64,000 nt of DNA from a bacterium BRH_c32 (GTDB lineage: Bacteria > Bacteroidota > Ignavibacteria > Ignavibacteriales > Melioribacteraceae): positions 1-64,000 of the forward strand of contig LOEU01000036.1 of the NCBI GenBank assembly GCA_001516025.1, in the 5' to 3' direction. Position numbers and translations under genes: made by a program. Within the stretch, counting starts at the first letter, position 1. The number at the start of each line of letters is the position of its first letter. Shown here piece by piece: positions 18,737 through 28,831 of the stretch. A model generated the notes under the pieces. It made no database searches. It saw nothing but the letters and a program-made list of their open reading frames with translations, and was not told the DNA's origin.

Positions 18737-19057
18737 TTACAACTTCCCCTCTTTATAGAGGAGGCGGGTTTTTACTCGTTGCATTTGTCTCTCGATTATC
18801 AAATCGGCAAGAAATGATGGAACTAAATGCTTATCTTTAGAATTCATTACATCGATTACCTTCCCTTCGCTGATATCCATTCGATAAAGATTATTCATAA
18901 AACGATCGAAATCGCTCACCATCATTTCACGAATCTTATTAATAAGCTGTTCCTTGACCATTTCGAGATTAGCATGAATTGGGAGATTAAATTCCGAGGT
19001 CTGCAAATCCTTCATTATTCTTTCGGTTAAAGGAAATATTAATTTTTCATTTTCCAT
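18737..19057 (-). CDS. conserved-looking hypothetical cytoplasmic protein
   Basis: Product of 106 residues, charged and probably all helical, with no signal peptide or membrane segment. It contains paired acidic/basic stretches (EMVKEQLINKIREMMVSDFDRFMNNLYRMD). No domain recognised. It is convergent with the metal ATPase gene and has its own start ATG with AAGGTGT upstream on the minus strand. It lies just after the terminator of the ABC exporter operon, so it is probably transcribed from its own promoter in the 19058-19100 gap. Function unknown. Confidence 0.6.
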   Translation of the reverse strand: MENEKLIFPLTERIMKDLQTSEFNLPIHANLEMVKEQLINKIREMMVSDFDRFMNNLYRMDISEGKVIDVMNSKDKHLVPSFLADLIIERQMQRVKTRLLYKEGKL

Positions 19058-19100
19058 CTTACACCTTTATAAAAATCTTTCTCTTATAGAACGTAATATA

Positions 19101-19135
19101 AAAAAAACCGTCCCAAATAATCTTTGAGACGGTTT
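19101..19135 (-). terminator. Rho-independent terminator of the ABC exporter operon
   Basis: AAACCGTC and GACGGTTT pair around a short loop, with added TTTG/CAAA pairing inside; on the minus strand the stem is followed by a T run. It lies 22 nt after the stop of the permease gene. Confidence 0.85.
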
Positions 19136-19157
19136 CTTAATTTTAATTCAATTACTA

Positions 19158-20426
19158 CTAATACTTATATTTAAGCCAAGCGAAAATTTCAGACCATTTT
19201 GGTTTTTTACCTGTTCTTAATATACCGACTCTATAAATCTTACCTGCAATCGGAAAGATTGCAAATATAGTTGCTACATTAATTACAAACGATCCGATTA
19301 ATTGCCAAATTGGAACATCCACTATTGCAAGCTTTGCAGGCATTACTATTATCGATGCAAACGGAGCAATGGACGCTATCTCGGCAATTGTATTATTTGG
19401 ATTTCTTACCATTGACATAGCAATAAAAAATGGAATTATTATCAACATCATTAGAGGCCACATTCCCGATTGTGCTTCCTGTGCATTATCGAATATTGCT
19501 CCGACTGTTGCGAATAAACCTAAGAATGTAATCAGTCCCACAACGTAATTAACTAATAAATATCCAACCTGAAGAAGTGTGATAGAGAATACGAATTCAG
19601 GAGGCAGCATAAACCATGAAGTGGAAATTACTAATATCACAGGAGTAAGCCAGATCGCCATTTGAATACCGCCCGTTATACCCATTCCGAGCACCTTTCC
19701 CGTCATTAATTCATTCGGATGTACTGATGAAAGGAGCACTTCCACTATTCTATTATTCTTCTCTTCGAGAACGGATTGCATTATCATCTGCCCCATCATC
19801 AATAGAGAAATATATAGTATGAAGGAAAATAGATATGAAAGGATCAGATTACCATAACCTTCTTCTTCAATCTTTTCATTCTCTGTTACCTTGAAAGATG
19901 TGAAATCCACTCCCGTTCTTGCAAAATCTAAATCAGCAGGAGATAAATTCTTACTCGTGAAATAATTATCTATAAGTACCTTATTAATCGGTCCGCTTAG
20001 TTTATCTGATAAAGAAATATCCTTCGGGGTTTTGGAATAATATTGAATCTTCTTATCGGTCATTGCCGCTTCAGAAACGAATATCAGTCCGCTTACCTCT
20101 TCTTTTACTATACTTTCTTTTTTCTCTTTTAGATATTTATCAAATTCAGGCTTTGTCATCGTATAGTAACTCATTACATAACTACCCTCTTTGACCGATT
20201 CTATATTCGATAATTCAGTTTCTAATTTTGCAGTTAAATCGGGTGATTCGGTAATCATCTGCAATACAACTTTATTACCACCTTCATAACTAAATAGAAG
20301 GGTTTGGAATCCAAGAATACCAAACATAAACAGCGGCAGGAGTATTGTTGAAATAATAAAAGATTTCGACATAAGCTTTTCGCGAAGTTCTCTTTTTATG
20401 ACTGCTAAGGTTCTGTAATTAAGCAT
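19158..20426 (-). CDS. ABC-2 type transporter permease (NatB-like)
   Basis: Inner-membrane subunit of an ABC exporter, 422 residues. A first membrane helix (about 18-40) is followed by a large extracytoplasmic domain to about residue 190, then five or six hydrophobic segments (LILSYLFSFILYISLLMM, ending near YRVGILR). This topology, with EKNNRIVEVLLSSVHPNELMTGK after TM2, is typical of the ABC-2 NatB/YhaP-type permeases involved in Na+, drug or lipid export. The gene overlaps the ATP-binding gene by 8 nt and ends just before a strong terminator. Substrate unknown. Confidence 0.88.
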   Translation of the reverse strand: MLNYRTLAVIKRELREKLMSKSFIISTILLPLFMFGILGFQTLLFSYEGGNKVVLQMITESPDLTAKLETELSNIESVKEGSYVMSYYTMTKPEFDKYLKEKKESIVKEEVSGLIFVSEAAMTDKKIQYYSKTPKDISLSDKLSGPINKVLIDNYFTSKNLSPADLDFARTGVDFTSFKVTENEKIEEEGYGNLILSYLFSFILYISLLMMGQMIMQSVLEEKNNRIVEVLLSSVHPNELMTGKVLGMGITGGIQMAIWLTPVILVISTSWFMLPPEFVFSITLLQVGYLLVNYVVGLITFLGLFATVGAIFDNAQEAQSGMWPLMMLIIIPFFIAMSMVRNPNNTIAEIASIAPFASIIVMPAKLAIVDVPIWQLIGSFVINVATIFAIFPIAGKIYRVGILRTGKKPKWSEIFAWLKYKY

Positions 20427-21348
20427 TATGCACCTCCTTTACTGCTTCGGTTTCCTTTCCTGCTAATTCGATAAATATTTCATGCAATGAAATATCGTTT
20501 GCATTGAATTTCTTTACAAGTATATTGTGATCAACAAGAAGTTTTAATAGCTCCTGAGTTTGAGAAGGATGATTTACTCTGATACCTAGTGAGTTTCCGA
20601 AATCTTCCATCTTCTCTACTATCGGATGCCCTTTAAGGAAACTAATATCTCCCTCGTAATTAAGACTAACATTTTTCTGCGAATATTTTTGTTTTAATTC
20701 AGCAAGCGATCCATTAACAATAATTTGCCCCTTATCAATCATTGCAATATGATCGCACATCTTTTCGGCAAAATCCATTAAGTGAGTTGAGAAGATAATT
20801 ACTTTACCCCGCTGCTTCATCTCAAGTATTATCTCTTTTAGAAGATTTGTATTAATAGGGTCCAATCCCGAAAAGGGTTCATCAAGTATAATAAAATCAG
20901 GATCATGCAATACCGTTGCAATAAATTGAATCTTCTGTTGATTGCCCTTTGACAGGTCTTCTACTTTTGCCAATTTTCTATCGAGAAGATCAAATCTCTT
21001 AAGGTATTGAAGTGCTTTCTTTTCAATTTCTTTACCGCTCTTTCCTTTGAGTTCGGCAAAATAAAGAAGCGTCTCAAGAACTTTCATTTTTTTATAAAGA
21101 CCTCGCTCTTCGGGCAAGTAGCCGACTTTATCTTTAAATTCCTGACCTACTTTAGTCCCGCGTAAAATTACTTCTCCGCTATCAGGCAGATAAATATTCA
21201 TCATCATTCTAATGGTGGTGGTTTTCCCCGCACCATTACGCCCGATCAGACCGAAGATGCTTCCTTCGGGCACTGTGAATGAGGCATTATCCACAGCTTT
21301 TAACGAGCCGAACGTTTTAGATAGATTTCTTATTTCTAATGCGTGCAT
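20419..21348 (-). CDS. ABC transporter ATP-binding protein (NatA-like)
   Basis: Cytoplasmic ATPase of the exporter encoded with the downstream permease, 309 residues. Walker A GRNGAGKTT at about 36-44, signature LSKGNQQK, Walker B FIILDEP with FSGLDPINT, and the switch His in FSTHLMDFAE. The C-terminal about 80 residues are the extra domain found in NatA-type and drug-exporter ATPases. The start has GGGAG upstream on the minus strand; the M13 peptidase gene ends 62 nt upstream, so read-through from that gene is possible. Confidence 0.92.
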   Translation of the reverse strand: MHALEIRNLSKTFGSLKAVDNASFTVPEGSIFGLIGRNGAGKTTTIRMMMNIYLPDSGEVILRGTKVGQEFKDKVGYLPEERGLYKKMKVLETLLYFAELKGKSGKEIEKKALQYLKRFDLLDRKLAKVEDLSKGNQQKIQFIATVLHDPDFIILDEPFSGLDPINTNLLKEIILEMKQRGKVIIFSTHLMDFAEKMCDHIAMIDKGQIIVNGSLAELKQKYSQKNVSLNYEGDISFLKGHPIVEKMEDFGNSLGIRVNHPSQTQELLKLLVDHNILVKKFNANDISLHEIFIELAGKETEAVKEVHNA

Positions 21349-21410
21349 TAGACTCCCGTTTTTGTTTTATAAAAAATAAGCAATTTATTAATTTATATAT
21401 AATTTTTTAT

Positions 21411-23456
21411 TTACCAGATCTTCACGAGCTTATCACCGTTGTTTCTCATTGCATCACCTTCTTTAACGCTGAATGCTTCAAAAAATTCAGGCATATTGGC
21501 AAGAGGTCCTAATACACGGTATTTGCCTGGTGAGTGTACGTCTGTTTTTAATCTTAATTTTAAATTTTCGTCACGGATATTATTCTTCCAAACTTGTGCC
21601 CATGATAAAAAGAATCTTTGCGAAGGAGTAAATCCATCGATCATTTCACCTTTTTTATATTGTTCGGTTTTTTTGAATGCATTATAGGAAACAGTAAGTC
21701 CGCCCAAATCAGCAATATTTTCGCCGATAGTTAATTTGCCGTCAACATTGAAGTTTTCAATTGCATTATATCCGTCATATTGAGCAGTCAATTTATCGGC
21801 TCTCTCTTGGAATTTTTCACCGTCTTCTTTAGTCCACCATTCTTTTATGTTTCCATCGGCGTCATATTTTCTTCCTTGATCATCAAATCCATGAGTGATT
21901 TCATGACCTATAACTGCTCCCATTCCGCCATAATTAATTGCATCGTCAGAATTAGTATCGAAGAATGGATGCTGCAATATGGCAGCCGGGAATACTATCT
22001 CATTTCTATTAGGTGAATAATAAGCATTTACGGTCTGTGGATTCATGCCCCATTCTGTTTCATCCACCGGTGTATTTATTTTTGCCAAATTATCCTTCTT
22101 TGCCCACTGCGCAGCACGTATAACATTCTTCAAATAAGTATCGCGTTTAATTTCAAGCGATGAATAATCTCTCCATTTATCAGGATATCCGATTTTTACT
22201 TTGAAAGTGCTTAATTTCTTTAGTGCCATTGCCTTAGTTTCAGGACTCATCCATTCAAGTCCATTAATTCTTTCGCCCATAGAAACTAATAAATTATCTA
22301 CTATCTGTTTTGCTTTAGCTTTTGATTCTGCCGGGAAATATTTATCGGTATAGCTTTCGCCAACCAATTCGCCGATAAAGCGATCTGTAACCTGCAATAC
22401 TCTTTTCCATCTTGGCTGCAATACTTTTGCGCCGGTCAAAAATTTACCATAAAAATCGAAACGTTTATTTACAAAATCGCTGCTAAGATAATTTGCCGCT
22501 CCATTTAAAAGATGCCATTTTAGATAAACTTTCCAATCATTGATAGAAACATCATTAAACATTCCGGAAAGTCCTTCGAAGAATCTCGGCTGTTCTACTA
22601 CCACTACACCCGGATTTTTGATATCGATTGTTTTGAAAAATAAATCCCATTCGAATGAGCCGGTCATTTTACTTAACTGTTCGACCCCCATTTTATTATA
22701 TGTCTTTTCAGGGTCGCGATTCTCTAATCGTGTAAAAGATGATATTGCTAATCTTGTTTCTAATTCCATAATTTTATTAGCATTTACCTCAGCAACATCT
22801 GCGGGACTGCCTGATAATTCTAACATACTTTTCACATAAACTAAATAGTTTTCTCTAATTTCTTTCGAGCGCGCATCGTCTTTTGTGTAATATTCCACAT
22901 CAGGAAGGCTTACTCCTCCTTGACTTAATTCAGCTACATTCATATTGCTTTTTTTGGAATCGATTGTTGCATAAAATCCGAATGGAACGCTAATTCCGCG
23001 TGAATGTAAATAACCGATCATCTTAATTAAATCGGTTTTGGTTTTTATTTTGTCTATATCATTTAATTCAGGTAGGAGTGGCTTGATTCCTAATTTTTCA
23101 ATCTGCGCTGAATCGATACCGGTGGCATAAAAATCCCCAATTTTTTGATTAGCTGAACCGATTTCCCAATCCTGCTTGGCAGATGCCATTAAAAGAATCT
23201 CTTTTATCTGTTCATTTGTCATCTCGGCTAAATTCTCAAATGATCCCCAGCGGCTATATTCGTCCGGTATTTTGTTATTTTTTAGCCAATTTCCTACTGC
23301 AAATTCATAAAAATTGTCCTGCGGTTTTACTGATCTGTTTATTTGACTCGTATCGAAACCCGAGCCGCCTCCATTTAACATAATAAATCCTGTCGTTGAT
23401 AATAATATTAATATCGTAAGTGAAAATGTGGTTATAGATTTGATTTTGGGGGACAT
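21411..23456 (-). CDS. M13 family (neprilysin/PepO) zinc metallopeptidase
   Basis: Exported zinc endopeptidase of 681 residues that cleaves small peptides. An N-terminal hydrophobic segment (about 9-27) acts as signal peptide or anchor. The M13 N-domain starts at SVKPQDNFYEFAVGNWLK. NAYYSPNRNEIVFPA (477-491) is the substrate-binding motif, the zinc site is HEITH at 518-522, the third ligand is the Glu of ENIADLGG, and the end contains RVLGPLANMPEF with the family's conserved terminal region. Full-length. No neighbouring gene suggests a specific substrate. Confidence 0.94.
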   Translation of the reverse strand: MSPKIKSITTFSLTILILLSTTGFIMLNGGGSGFDTSQINRSVKPQDNFYEFAVGNWLKNNKIPDEYSRWGSFENLAEMTNEQIKEILLMASAKQDWEIGSANQKIGDFYATGIDSAQIEKLGIKPLLPELNDIDKIKTKTDLIKMIGYLHSRGISVPFGFYATIDSKKSNMNVAELSQGGVSLPDVEYYTKDDARSKEIRENYLVYVKSMLELSGSPADVAEVNANKIMELETRLAISSFTRLENRDPEKTYNKMGVEQLSKMTGSFEWDLFFKTIDIKNPGVVVVEQPRFFEGLSGMFNDVSINDWKVYLKWHLLNGAANYLSSDFVNKRFDFYGKFLTGAKVLQPRWKRVLQVTDRFIGELVGESYTDKYFPAESKAKAKQIVDNLLVSMGERINGLEWMSPETKAMALKKLSTFKVKIGYPDKWRDYSSLEIKRDTYLKNVIRAAQWAKKDNLAKINTPVDETEWGMNPQTVNAYYSPNRNEIVFPAAILQHPFFDTNSDDAINYGGMGAVIGHEITHGFDDQGRKYDADGNIKEWWTKEDGEKFQERADKLTAQYDGYNAIENFNVDGKLTIGENIADLGGLTVSYNAFKKTEQYKKGEMIDGFTPSQRFFLSWAQVWKNNIRDENLKLRLKTDVHSPGKYRVLGPLANMPEFFEAFSVKEGDAMRNNGDKLVKIW

Positions 23457-23537
23457 GATACACCTTAATAATAATTAAAAATTCAGATTACCATTAAGAC
23501 GTATCACTCCTCCGAAAGGTTTTAAAGTATATAGAGT

Positions 23538-25259
23538 TTATTCGATTTTTTTACAAGGAATTACCTGTCCGCTCTGATATAAAGTTAATGAATTTACTAT
23601 TCCCTCTGCATCTCGGTTAAATTCTAATTTAGCATCAACTACCTTTAAGTAAAATTTATCGATATCCGAGCAATAGATTTCAAACTTCGGCTGACCGGTA
23701 GCTTGAGTATAAAGCTTATCTCCTTCGACAAAAACCGTAAGAATAAAATTAGGTGCTATCTGATATTTCCCTTCATATTCTTTCAATTTTTCTACCGGAA
23801 GCACTAAATCATTTTTCTTTTCAATCTCTACACCTAATTTTTTCAAATGAGTGTAGCTTGGGCTATTTTGCGGGTCTAGCTCGATTGATTTTTTAAAATA
23901 TGTGATTGCATTTTCCATATCACCTTTTTCCAATGCGGCTTCGCCATAACTATCCCATACGTTTGAAGATTTAGGAAAAAGTATCGTATTAAGTTCAAAG
24001 ATTTTCAACGATTCGTCTAATTTTTTCTCTCCAAGTAATAAATATCCTAATTGATTTAATTCACGCTCGTTATAACTGAAATTATCTTTATCATTTTTTA
24101 ATTCATTGAACAATTTGAGAGCACTATCTATACCATCTTCATTAATAGATTTATAAACAATAGGTATTAGTGTTTTAGCGGGATTTTTATACTCTTTTCC
24201 ATAAAGTACATTCAGAATAACATTCGCAATTTCCACTTGAGCACTGCCTGTTGCGTTATCTGCAATTGTAATTATATAACCGGGTTCTATCACGCGCATA
24301 TTGTAGGAGCTGTAACCATTAATTCCGCCCCCATGAGCTATAATAGTTACACTATCCTTGCTATCGGGAGAAAGTATTCTTTTCATCATCCAACCATAGC
24401 CGTATTTTGCTCCCAATCCCGAAACTCTCGGTTTGAATATTTCAGCCATATATTTTGCCGGTAGAAGTTTTTCTGTTTTTAATGATAAATCCCATTTATA
24501 TAAATCCTCGACTGTAGAATACATTGAACCTGCTGCGTAAGGAACCGACATATCTAAATAATCAGCATGACTAAAACCAAGTGCTGTCCTTACATATCCG
24601 GTTGAACGTTTGGGAATAATTTCTTTGAATGTATCATATCCTGTATCTTTTAATTCAAGCGGATCAAGAACGTATTTATGTAATGCCTCTTCATAAGTAA
24701 TACCCGTTAATTGCTCTATTATTGCACCGAGAATAAAATAACCTGAATTATTATAAACAAATTGAGAACCGGGTTCGAATGATAAATCAACACTGCAATA
24801 TTTTTTAACAAATTCTTCTACCGGAATATTATTCTTACCGATATCACTCATATCCTCGCGTGCCGTATAACTCGGAATTCCTGATGTGTGAGTGAGCAAA
24901 TGCTCTATTGTTATTTTTCCGCCTGTATCTTTTCTGTAATAAGGAAGATAATCAGAAAGATATCCCGTTACTTTTATTTTTCCTTCTTGGACAAGTTTCA
25001 TAATTATAAAAGATGTGAACTGTTTTGTGATGGAACCGATTCGATGCTTTGTATCGGGTGCATTTGGTATATTCCATTCCATATTAGCCTCACCGAATCC
25101 ACCTTTAAATATCACTTTATCGTTCTGAGCTACTAATACAGAACCATTGAATTTTCCTGCTTCGTAATATTTTGTTACTAATTGATTTATTTGTTGGTCA
25201 ATCGGCTGCGCCGAAAGAATGAGGGGAATTAAAATTATAATTAATAAAAATTTTTTCAC
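23538..25259 (-). CDS. exported class C beta-lactamase-like serine hydrolase with C-terminal TPR
   Basis: Product of 573 residues with a signal peptide ending SAQ. The penicillin-binding fold is shown by SITK (Ser76 nucleophile, Lys79), Y169-N-N and the HGG box (IAHGGGINGYSS). Unlike true AmpC beta-lactamases it has a TPR unit after the catalytic domain (SYGEAALEKGDMENAITYF) and a C-terminal beta domain of the type often found in such serine hydrolases (YQIAPNFILTVFVEGDKLY). These enzymes are mostly esterases or D-amino-acid peptidases; resistance to beta-lactams should not be assumed. The start codon is GTG, with AAGGAG eight nt upstream. Confidence 0.88.
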   Translation of the reverse strand: MKKFLLIIILIPLILSAQPIDQQINQLVTKYYEAGKFNGSVLVAQNDKVIFKGGFGEANMEWNIPNAPDTKHRIGSITKQFTSFIIMKLVQEGKIKVTGYLSDYLPYYRKDTGGKITIEHLLTHTSGIPSYTAREDMSDIGKNNIPVEEFVKKYCSVDLSFEPGSQFVYNNSGYFILGAIIEQLTGITYEEALHKYVLDPLELKDTGYDTFKEIIPKRSTGYVRTALGFSHADYLDMSVPYAAGSMYSTVEDLYKWDLSLKTEKLLPAKYMAEIFKPRVSGLGAKYGYGWMMKRILSPDSKDSVTIIAHGGGINGYSSYNMRVIEPGYIITIADNATGSAQVEIANVILNVLYGKEYKNPAKTLIPIVYKSINEDGIDSALKLFNELKNDKDNFSYNERELNQLGYLLLGEKKLDESLKIFELNTILFPKSSNVWDSYGEAALEKGDMENAITYFKKSIELDPQNSPSYTHLKKLGVEIEKKNDLVLPVEKLKEYEGKYQIAPNFILTVFVEGDKLYTQATGQPKFEIYCSDIDKFYLKVVDAKLEFNRDAEGIVNSLTLYQSGQVIPCKKIE

Positions 25260-25531
25260 GGACCGTTCTCCTTTTGTTTATTAAGTAAAACAATATCCAT
25301 CACCTTATTTTATGGCGATTTTTTGGACTGATAATCTTTCTCTCATACACAAAAATTATTAATCCCTGTCAATTTAGACTGATTATAATCAAGAAAGTTA
25401 CTTTTTTAATAATAAAACTTCTGTCGGTTACTATGAGATGGAGATATGATATTAATAGTAATTATGATATAATCCATTCTATTATTTCTTAAGATGCGTG
25501 ATTAAAAACTCAATTCATATCCTGTAACGCT

Positions 25532-26245
25532 TTACTTTTTATTTTGTTTCTCACTTCTTCTTAAAATATAATCCTGATACTTTTTATCTTTGAGTTCGCG
25601 GAGTGCACCCTTTGCAATCCATTGTGCGGATTTACTTTCGCTTGTAAGCAGTTCTTCGGAGAGATTAATTGCAGCTTTATTTAGCAATAAATTTCTTTTC
25701 CCAATTTGCCTTATGCACCAATTCACCGCTTTTTTTACAAAATTTCTTTCATCTGTGCTATATTTTTTTATCAGAGGGAAAAACGCAATAAAATCTTTAT
25801 CCTCTCTATTCTTATCATGAACCGAGAGGGAAGCCATTAGAACAAATCCCGCACGCCTTTGGTATTCACCCTCCTGATTGACCCATTTAAAGGCAAGATC
25901 ATATGCCAAAGGTGAATAATTAAAAAGTCTCATCAAAGTGCTATCGCATATATCCCACGAATTAAAATCTTGCATCCATTCATTCATCTGCTTAATTGTA
26001 AGTTTTTTGGGCTCGGCAAGATACCCTGCAAGTATTCGCGCATCATGAACTCCTGTTTGCCAAAGAAGTGATGCCACCTCATGATTTTTCTTATATTTTT
26101 TTGCTAATTCTTTAAAAAATTGAGATGAAGTTCCGAAACCATTCTCTACATTAATTCCAAAGCGTCTCATTCCATCAAGATTTTTCTGCGAAAAATTCTT
26201 TCTGAATTCTTCTAATATTTCTTTTACTATTTCTGAGTTATTCAT
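25532..26245 (-). CDS. AlkD-like DNA alkylation repair protein
   Basis: HEAT-like-repeat DNA glycosylase family that removes alkylated bases. 237 residues, normal size. SWDICDSTLMRLF corresponds to the conserved W-D segment of AlkD with the catalytic Asp, and VNWCIRQIGKRN to the second conserved Trp/Arg helix. Tandem helical pairs run through the whole protein. No signal peptide. It stands alone, 89 nt downstream of the DUF6544 gene on the same strand. Some family members lack glycosylase activity; the conserved residues here favour a real repair enzyme. Confidence 0.82.
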   Translation of the reverse strand: MNNSEIVKEILEEFRKNFSQKNLDGMRRFGINVENGFGTSSQFFKELAKKYKKNHEVASLLWQTGVHDARILAGYLAEPKKLTIKQMNEWMQDFNSWDICDSTLMRLFNYSPLAYDLAFKWVNQEGEYQRRAGFVLMASLSVHDKNREDKDFIAFFPLIKKYSTDERNFVKKAVNWCIRQIGKRNLLLNKAAINLSEELLTSESKSAQWIAKGALRELKDKKYQDYILRRSEKQNKK

Positions 26246-26333
26246 TTTTCGCTTCTTTTTTCCTGATTCGCTTATTATGTTTTTGTAAATCGAAGATTAA
26301 TGTAATGATTAAATGTCGGTAATATCTTCTCAT

Positions 26334-27167
26334 CTACTTAAATCTAAATCCTGATAGTTCCATTTTGATTACTTCTAAATCTCTTCCCGGGAGATTCCAG
26401 ATTGCTTCGAGATAAGTCGGCACTCTATACCCATCAATCATTTCATATTTGCTAAGTTTTGCCGTATAGTCTTGAAGCTCCGCACCTGTATTAGTCGTCA
26501 TATATCGTTTGCATGTAATCTTATCAACATCATAATCTTTTGTAAAATGAAAAATTAATTCCCCTGAATTAAATCGATCTCTGATTCTCATTTTCGCTGT
26601 AAATTGATCGATCTCTTCCCACTCAATATTTTTATATGTTAAATAAACCGAAGGATAAGCTACGGTTTCTATTGCATAGCGAAGAAAAGATCCTTGATCG
26701 ATTTCGGCTGATGTAGCATTGGATAAATTAAGAGAAGAAAATAATTTGACCAATAAATTCCCTTTACCTTTTTGATAAGAATCGAGAGCACGAACTCCAA
26801 AGAGAGAATTCATCTTGATATCTGCATCCCAGAAAAATACCGGCTCGACTGTCGATGTGAAATGATTCGCCGTCAGACTTACCCATTTTGATTTTTCATC
26901 CGTCCTAATAAATCCATTTTCTCTAAATGAAATCATTTTTGGTGTTCGATTAAAATCAGCGATAGAACGTTTAAGATAGTTTTGAACCGAATTGGGAAGA
27001 GCATTAAATTGAGGGGAATCAATAAGCTCAAGCTTAGCCGAGCTAAGTCCCTTGATATAAGCTACGTTATTATCGATAAATTTGGAAGTGAGATATCTGC
27101 CTACAAAAAAGAATACAATTACAAATAGAAATGGAACCGCTATAATACCAATAATGGTTTTTTTCAT
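26334..27167 (-). CDS. membrane-anchored DUF6544 family protein
   Basis: Product of 277 residues. One N-terminal membrane helix (about 4-25) is followed by an extracytoplasmic domain. The segment FNALPNSVQNYLKRSI matches the conserved LP.PVQ.YL.R motif of DUF6544, and the later alternating-strand part (GKGNLLVKLFSSLNLSNA) is also typical. Function of the family is unknown. It diverges from the trypsin-like lipoprotein gene, with a clear promoter for the latter in the 206-nt gap, and is followed at 88 nt by the AlkD-like gene. Confidence 0.7.
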   Translation of the reverse strand: MKKTIIGIIAVPFLFVIVFFFVGRYLTSKFIDNNVAYIKGLSSAKLELIDSPQFNALPNSVQNYLKRSIADFNRTPKMISFRENGFIRTDEKSKWVSLTANHFTSTVEPVFFWDADIKMNSLFGVRALDSYQKGKGNLLVKLFSSLNLSNATSAEIDQGSFLRYAIETVAYPSVYLTYKNIEWEEIDQFTAKMRIRDRFNSGELIFHFTKDYDVDKITCKRYMTTNTGAELQDYTAKLSKYEMIDGYRVPTYLEAIWNLPGRDLEVIKMELSGFRFK

Positions 27168-27316
27168 TATTTCCTAAACCTCATTTCGGGAATGTAAGTC
27201 TGCAACGTATAAAATTATTCTCAAAATAAAAAGCAGGAACTATAAAATAATTACTTATCAATTTTTATTTGGTAAAAATCATTTCCGGAGCCTCTAAGAA
27301 TAAATAATTTCTCTGG

Positions 27317-27347
27317 TTTGATTGGGCGGATTATTTAATTAGATTTG
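27317..27347 (+). promoter_or_regulatory. Bacteroidota-type promoter (TTTG-N19-TAnnTTTG)
   Basis: TTTG at 27317-27320, a 19-nt spacer, then TAGATTTG at 27340-27347. This is an exact match to the housekeeping promoter pattern described in Bacteroidota. It lies 26 nt before the ATG of the trypsin-like lipoprotein gene. Confidence 0.65.
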
Positions 27348-27373
27348 TAGTAGAAAACTTTCTTTGGGTTTTT

Positions 27374-28411
27374 ATGTATCGCAAACTGTTATTAGCCGCA
27401 ATCATCCTCGGCATGCTTGTTCTTCAATCATGTTCATCTATGATTTATGATTCCGCTTATCCCGCACTTAAAGATGGAAGGTACGACAGTGAATTCCCCT
27501 ATCGAAGCTCCTCCGATCAATTAGAAAAAATTTCCACTACTATTAAACTCCTTAATTGTATTGCTTTTTATACAAGTTACATTTATGATGAATCTGCCCA
27601 ACTGACAAAATATGACTTAGATAATATTGATTACACAAAAAGAGCATTGACTTTGGTTCACTCTAACCGAACTGCATCGGGTACTGCTACTGTTATCTAT
27701 TCGCTAAGCAATAAAGTCGTAGTCTTGAGCACGGCACATATTATCGATTTCCCTGATACCGTTATCAGTTATTTCCAAACTCCTGAAGGTAAACCGACAA
27801 ATTTAATTGAAAGTATTTCATTTAAAGTAAAACAAACTAATTATATACCCGATTTCCCTGAAGGAGGCGAACTCGATATTTTAGCAAAAGACTCTGCAAA
27901 GGATTTAGTGCTTCTTGGTAAAACTTATACTTCCGAACCATTCAATCCCCCTGTTTTCAGTTATCCATTCGGAAAAGCGGATGATTTGGAATGGGGTACT
28001 TTTATTTATGTCTTCGGCTATCCTCTTAATCAGAAAATGCTCACTAAAGGAATTGTCTCGAATCCGAATAAAGAGCGGCATACTTTTTATGTCGATGCGG
28101 TTTTTAATAAAGGTTTTAGCGGTGGAATTGTTCTAGCAATTCGCGATGGAGTGCCGAATTTTGAACTTGTCGGTCTGATCAAATCCGTTCCGGGAGAATT
28201 TGAGTTTACTCTTCGCCCCGAATTTAAGCCCGGCGAAGCAGATTACTCTCCTTTAATTCCTTATCAAGGAATAGTATATGTGGATAAAAATCAACCGATG
28301 CGGCTCGGAGTAACGAAAGTAATCGGAGCGGAAACTATTATAGAATTTATTAATTCATATCAATCGATAATTCCGGCAGGAATAAAAAATGACAAAACAG
28401 AATCCAAATGA
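27374..28411 (+). CDS. lipoprotein with trypsin-like serine protease domain
   Basis: Product of 345 residues. Lipobox VLQSC (Cys20). After a 70-residue spacer the core reads as a chymotrypsin-fold protease: His122 in STAHII, Asp177 in KDLVLL, and Ser249 in GFSGGIV, the order and spacing of HtrA-type enzymes, with no PDZ domain. A regulatory or processing protease anchored in the envelope is likely. The triad is inferred from sequence motifs alone. It begins 26 nt after a strong promoter and is followed at about 75 nt by the DUF2752 and TM2 genes on the same strand. Confidence 0.8.
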   Translation: MYRKLLLAAIILGMLVLQSCSSMIYDSAYPALKDGRYDSEFPYRSSSDQLEKISTTIKLLNCIAFYTSYIYDESAQLTKYDLDNIDYTKRALTLVHSNRTASGTATVIYSLSNKVVVLSTAHIIDFPDTVISYFQTPEGKPTNLIESISFKVKQTNYIPDFPEGGELDILAKDSAKDLVLLGKTYTSEPFNPPVFSYPFGKADDLEWGTFIYVFGYPLNQKMLTKGIVSNPNKERHTFYVDAVFNKGFSGGIVLAIRDGVPNFELVGLIKSVPGEFEFTLRPEFKPGEADYSPLIPYQGIVYVDKNQPMRLGVTKVIGAETIIEFINSYQSIIPAGIKNDKTESK

Positions 28412-28485
28412 TCCCGCTGAAAATTTTTATCGGATAAATTATCGATAATTTAATTATTAATAATGAACTAAATTTATAGAACCTA

Positions 28486-28821
28486 ATGAATACTTATACG
28501 TCTAATTTATCAGGAATGGATAAACTAAGGAAAGTATTTAAGGCAATAGAGTGGGAAGGAGTTTTTTGGTTAGTGGGTTTGATTTATCTTTTTTCGATTA
28601 ATCCATACCAAGAGCACCATTTGACATTGTGTCTCTATAAATTAATGGGAATCGATTTCTGCCCGGGATGTGGTCTCGGCAGATCAATCTCATTTTGCAG
28701 CCGATTGGATTTTGTTAGTTCAATTAAAACACATCCTCTCGGAATTGCTGCCTTAATTATTATCTCTTTTAGAATAGTTAAACTATTTTTAAAAACAAAA
28801 ATGCAGTTAAAACAAATATAA
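28486..28821 (+). CDS. DUF2752 family membrane protein
   Basis: Product of 111 residues with two membrane segments. FCPGCGLGRSISFCSRLDF followed by THPLGIAAL matches the C-P-x-C-G-x-x-R ... HP motif of DUF2752. Function unknown; many family members sit next to TM2-domain genes, as here, 10 nt before the TM2 gene. Co-transcription with it is likely. Confidence 0.78.
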   Translation: MNTYTSNLSGMDKLRKVFKAIEWEGVFWLVGLIYLFSINPYQEHHLTLCLYKLMGIDFCPGCGLGRSISFCSRLDFVSSIKTHPLGIAALIIISFRIVKLFLKTKMQLKQI

Positions 28822-28831
28822 GAGGTCCGCT

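Noticed and set aside
23538-25259. Beta-lactam resistance from the class C-like hydrolase
   Set aside because: The SxxK/YxN fold is shared by many esterases and peptidases; the fused TPR and C-terminal domain are not those of AmpC.
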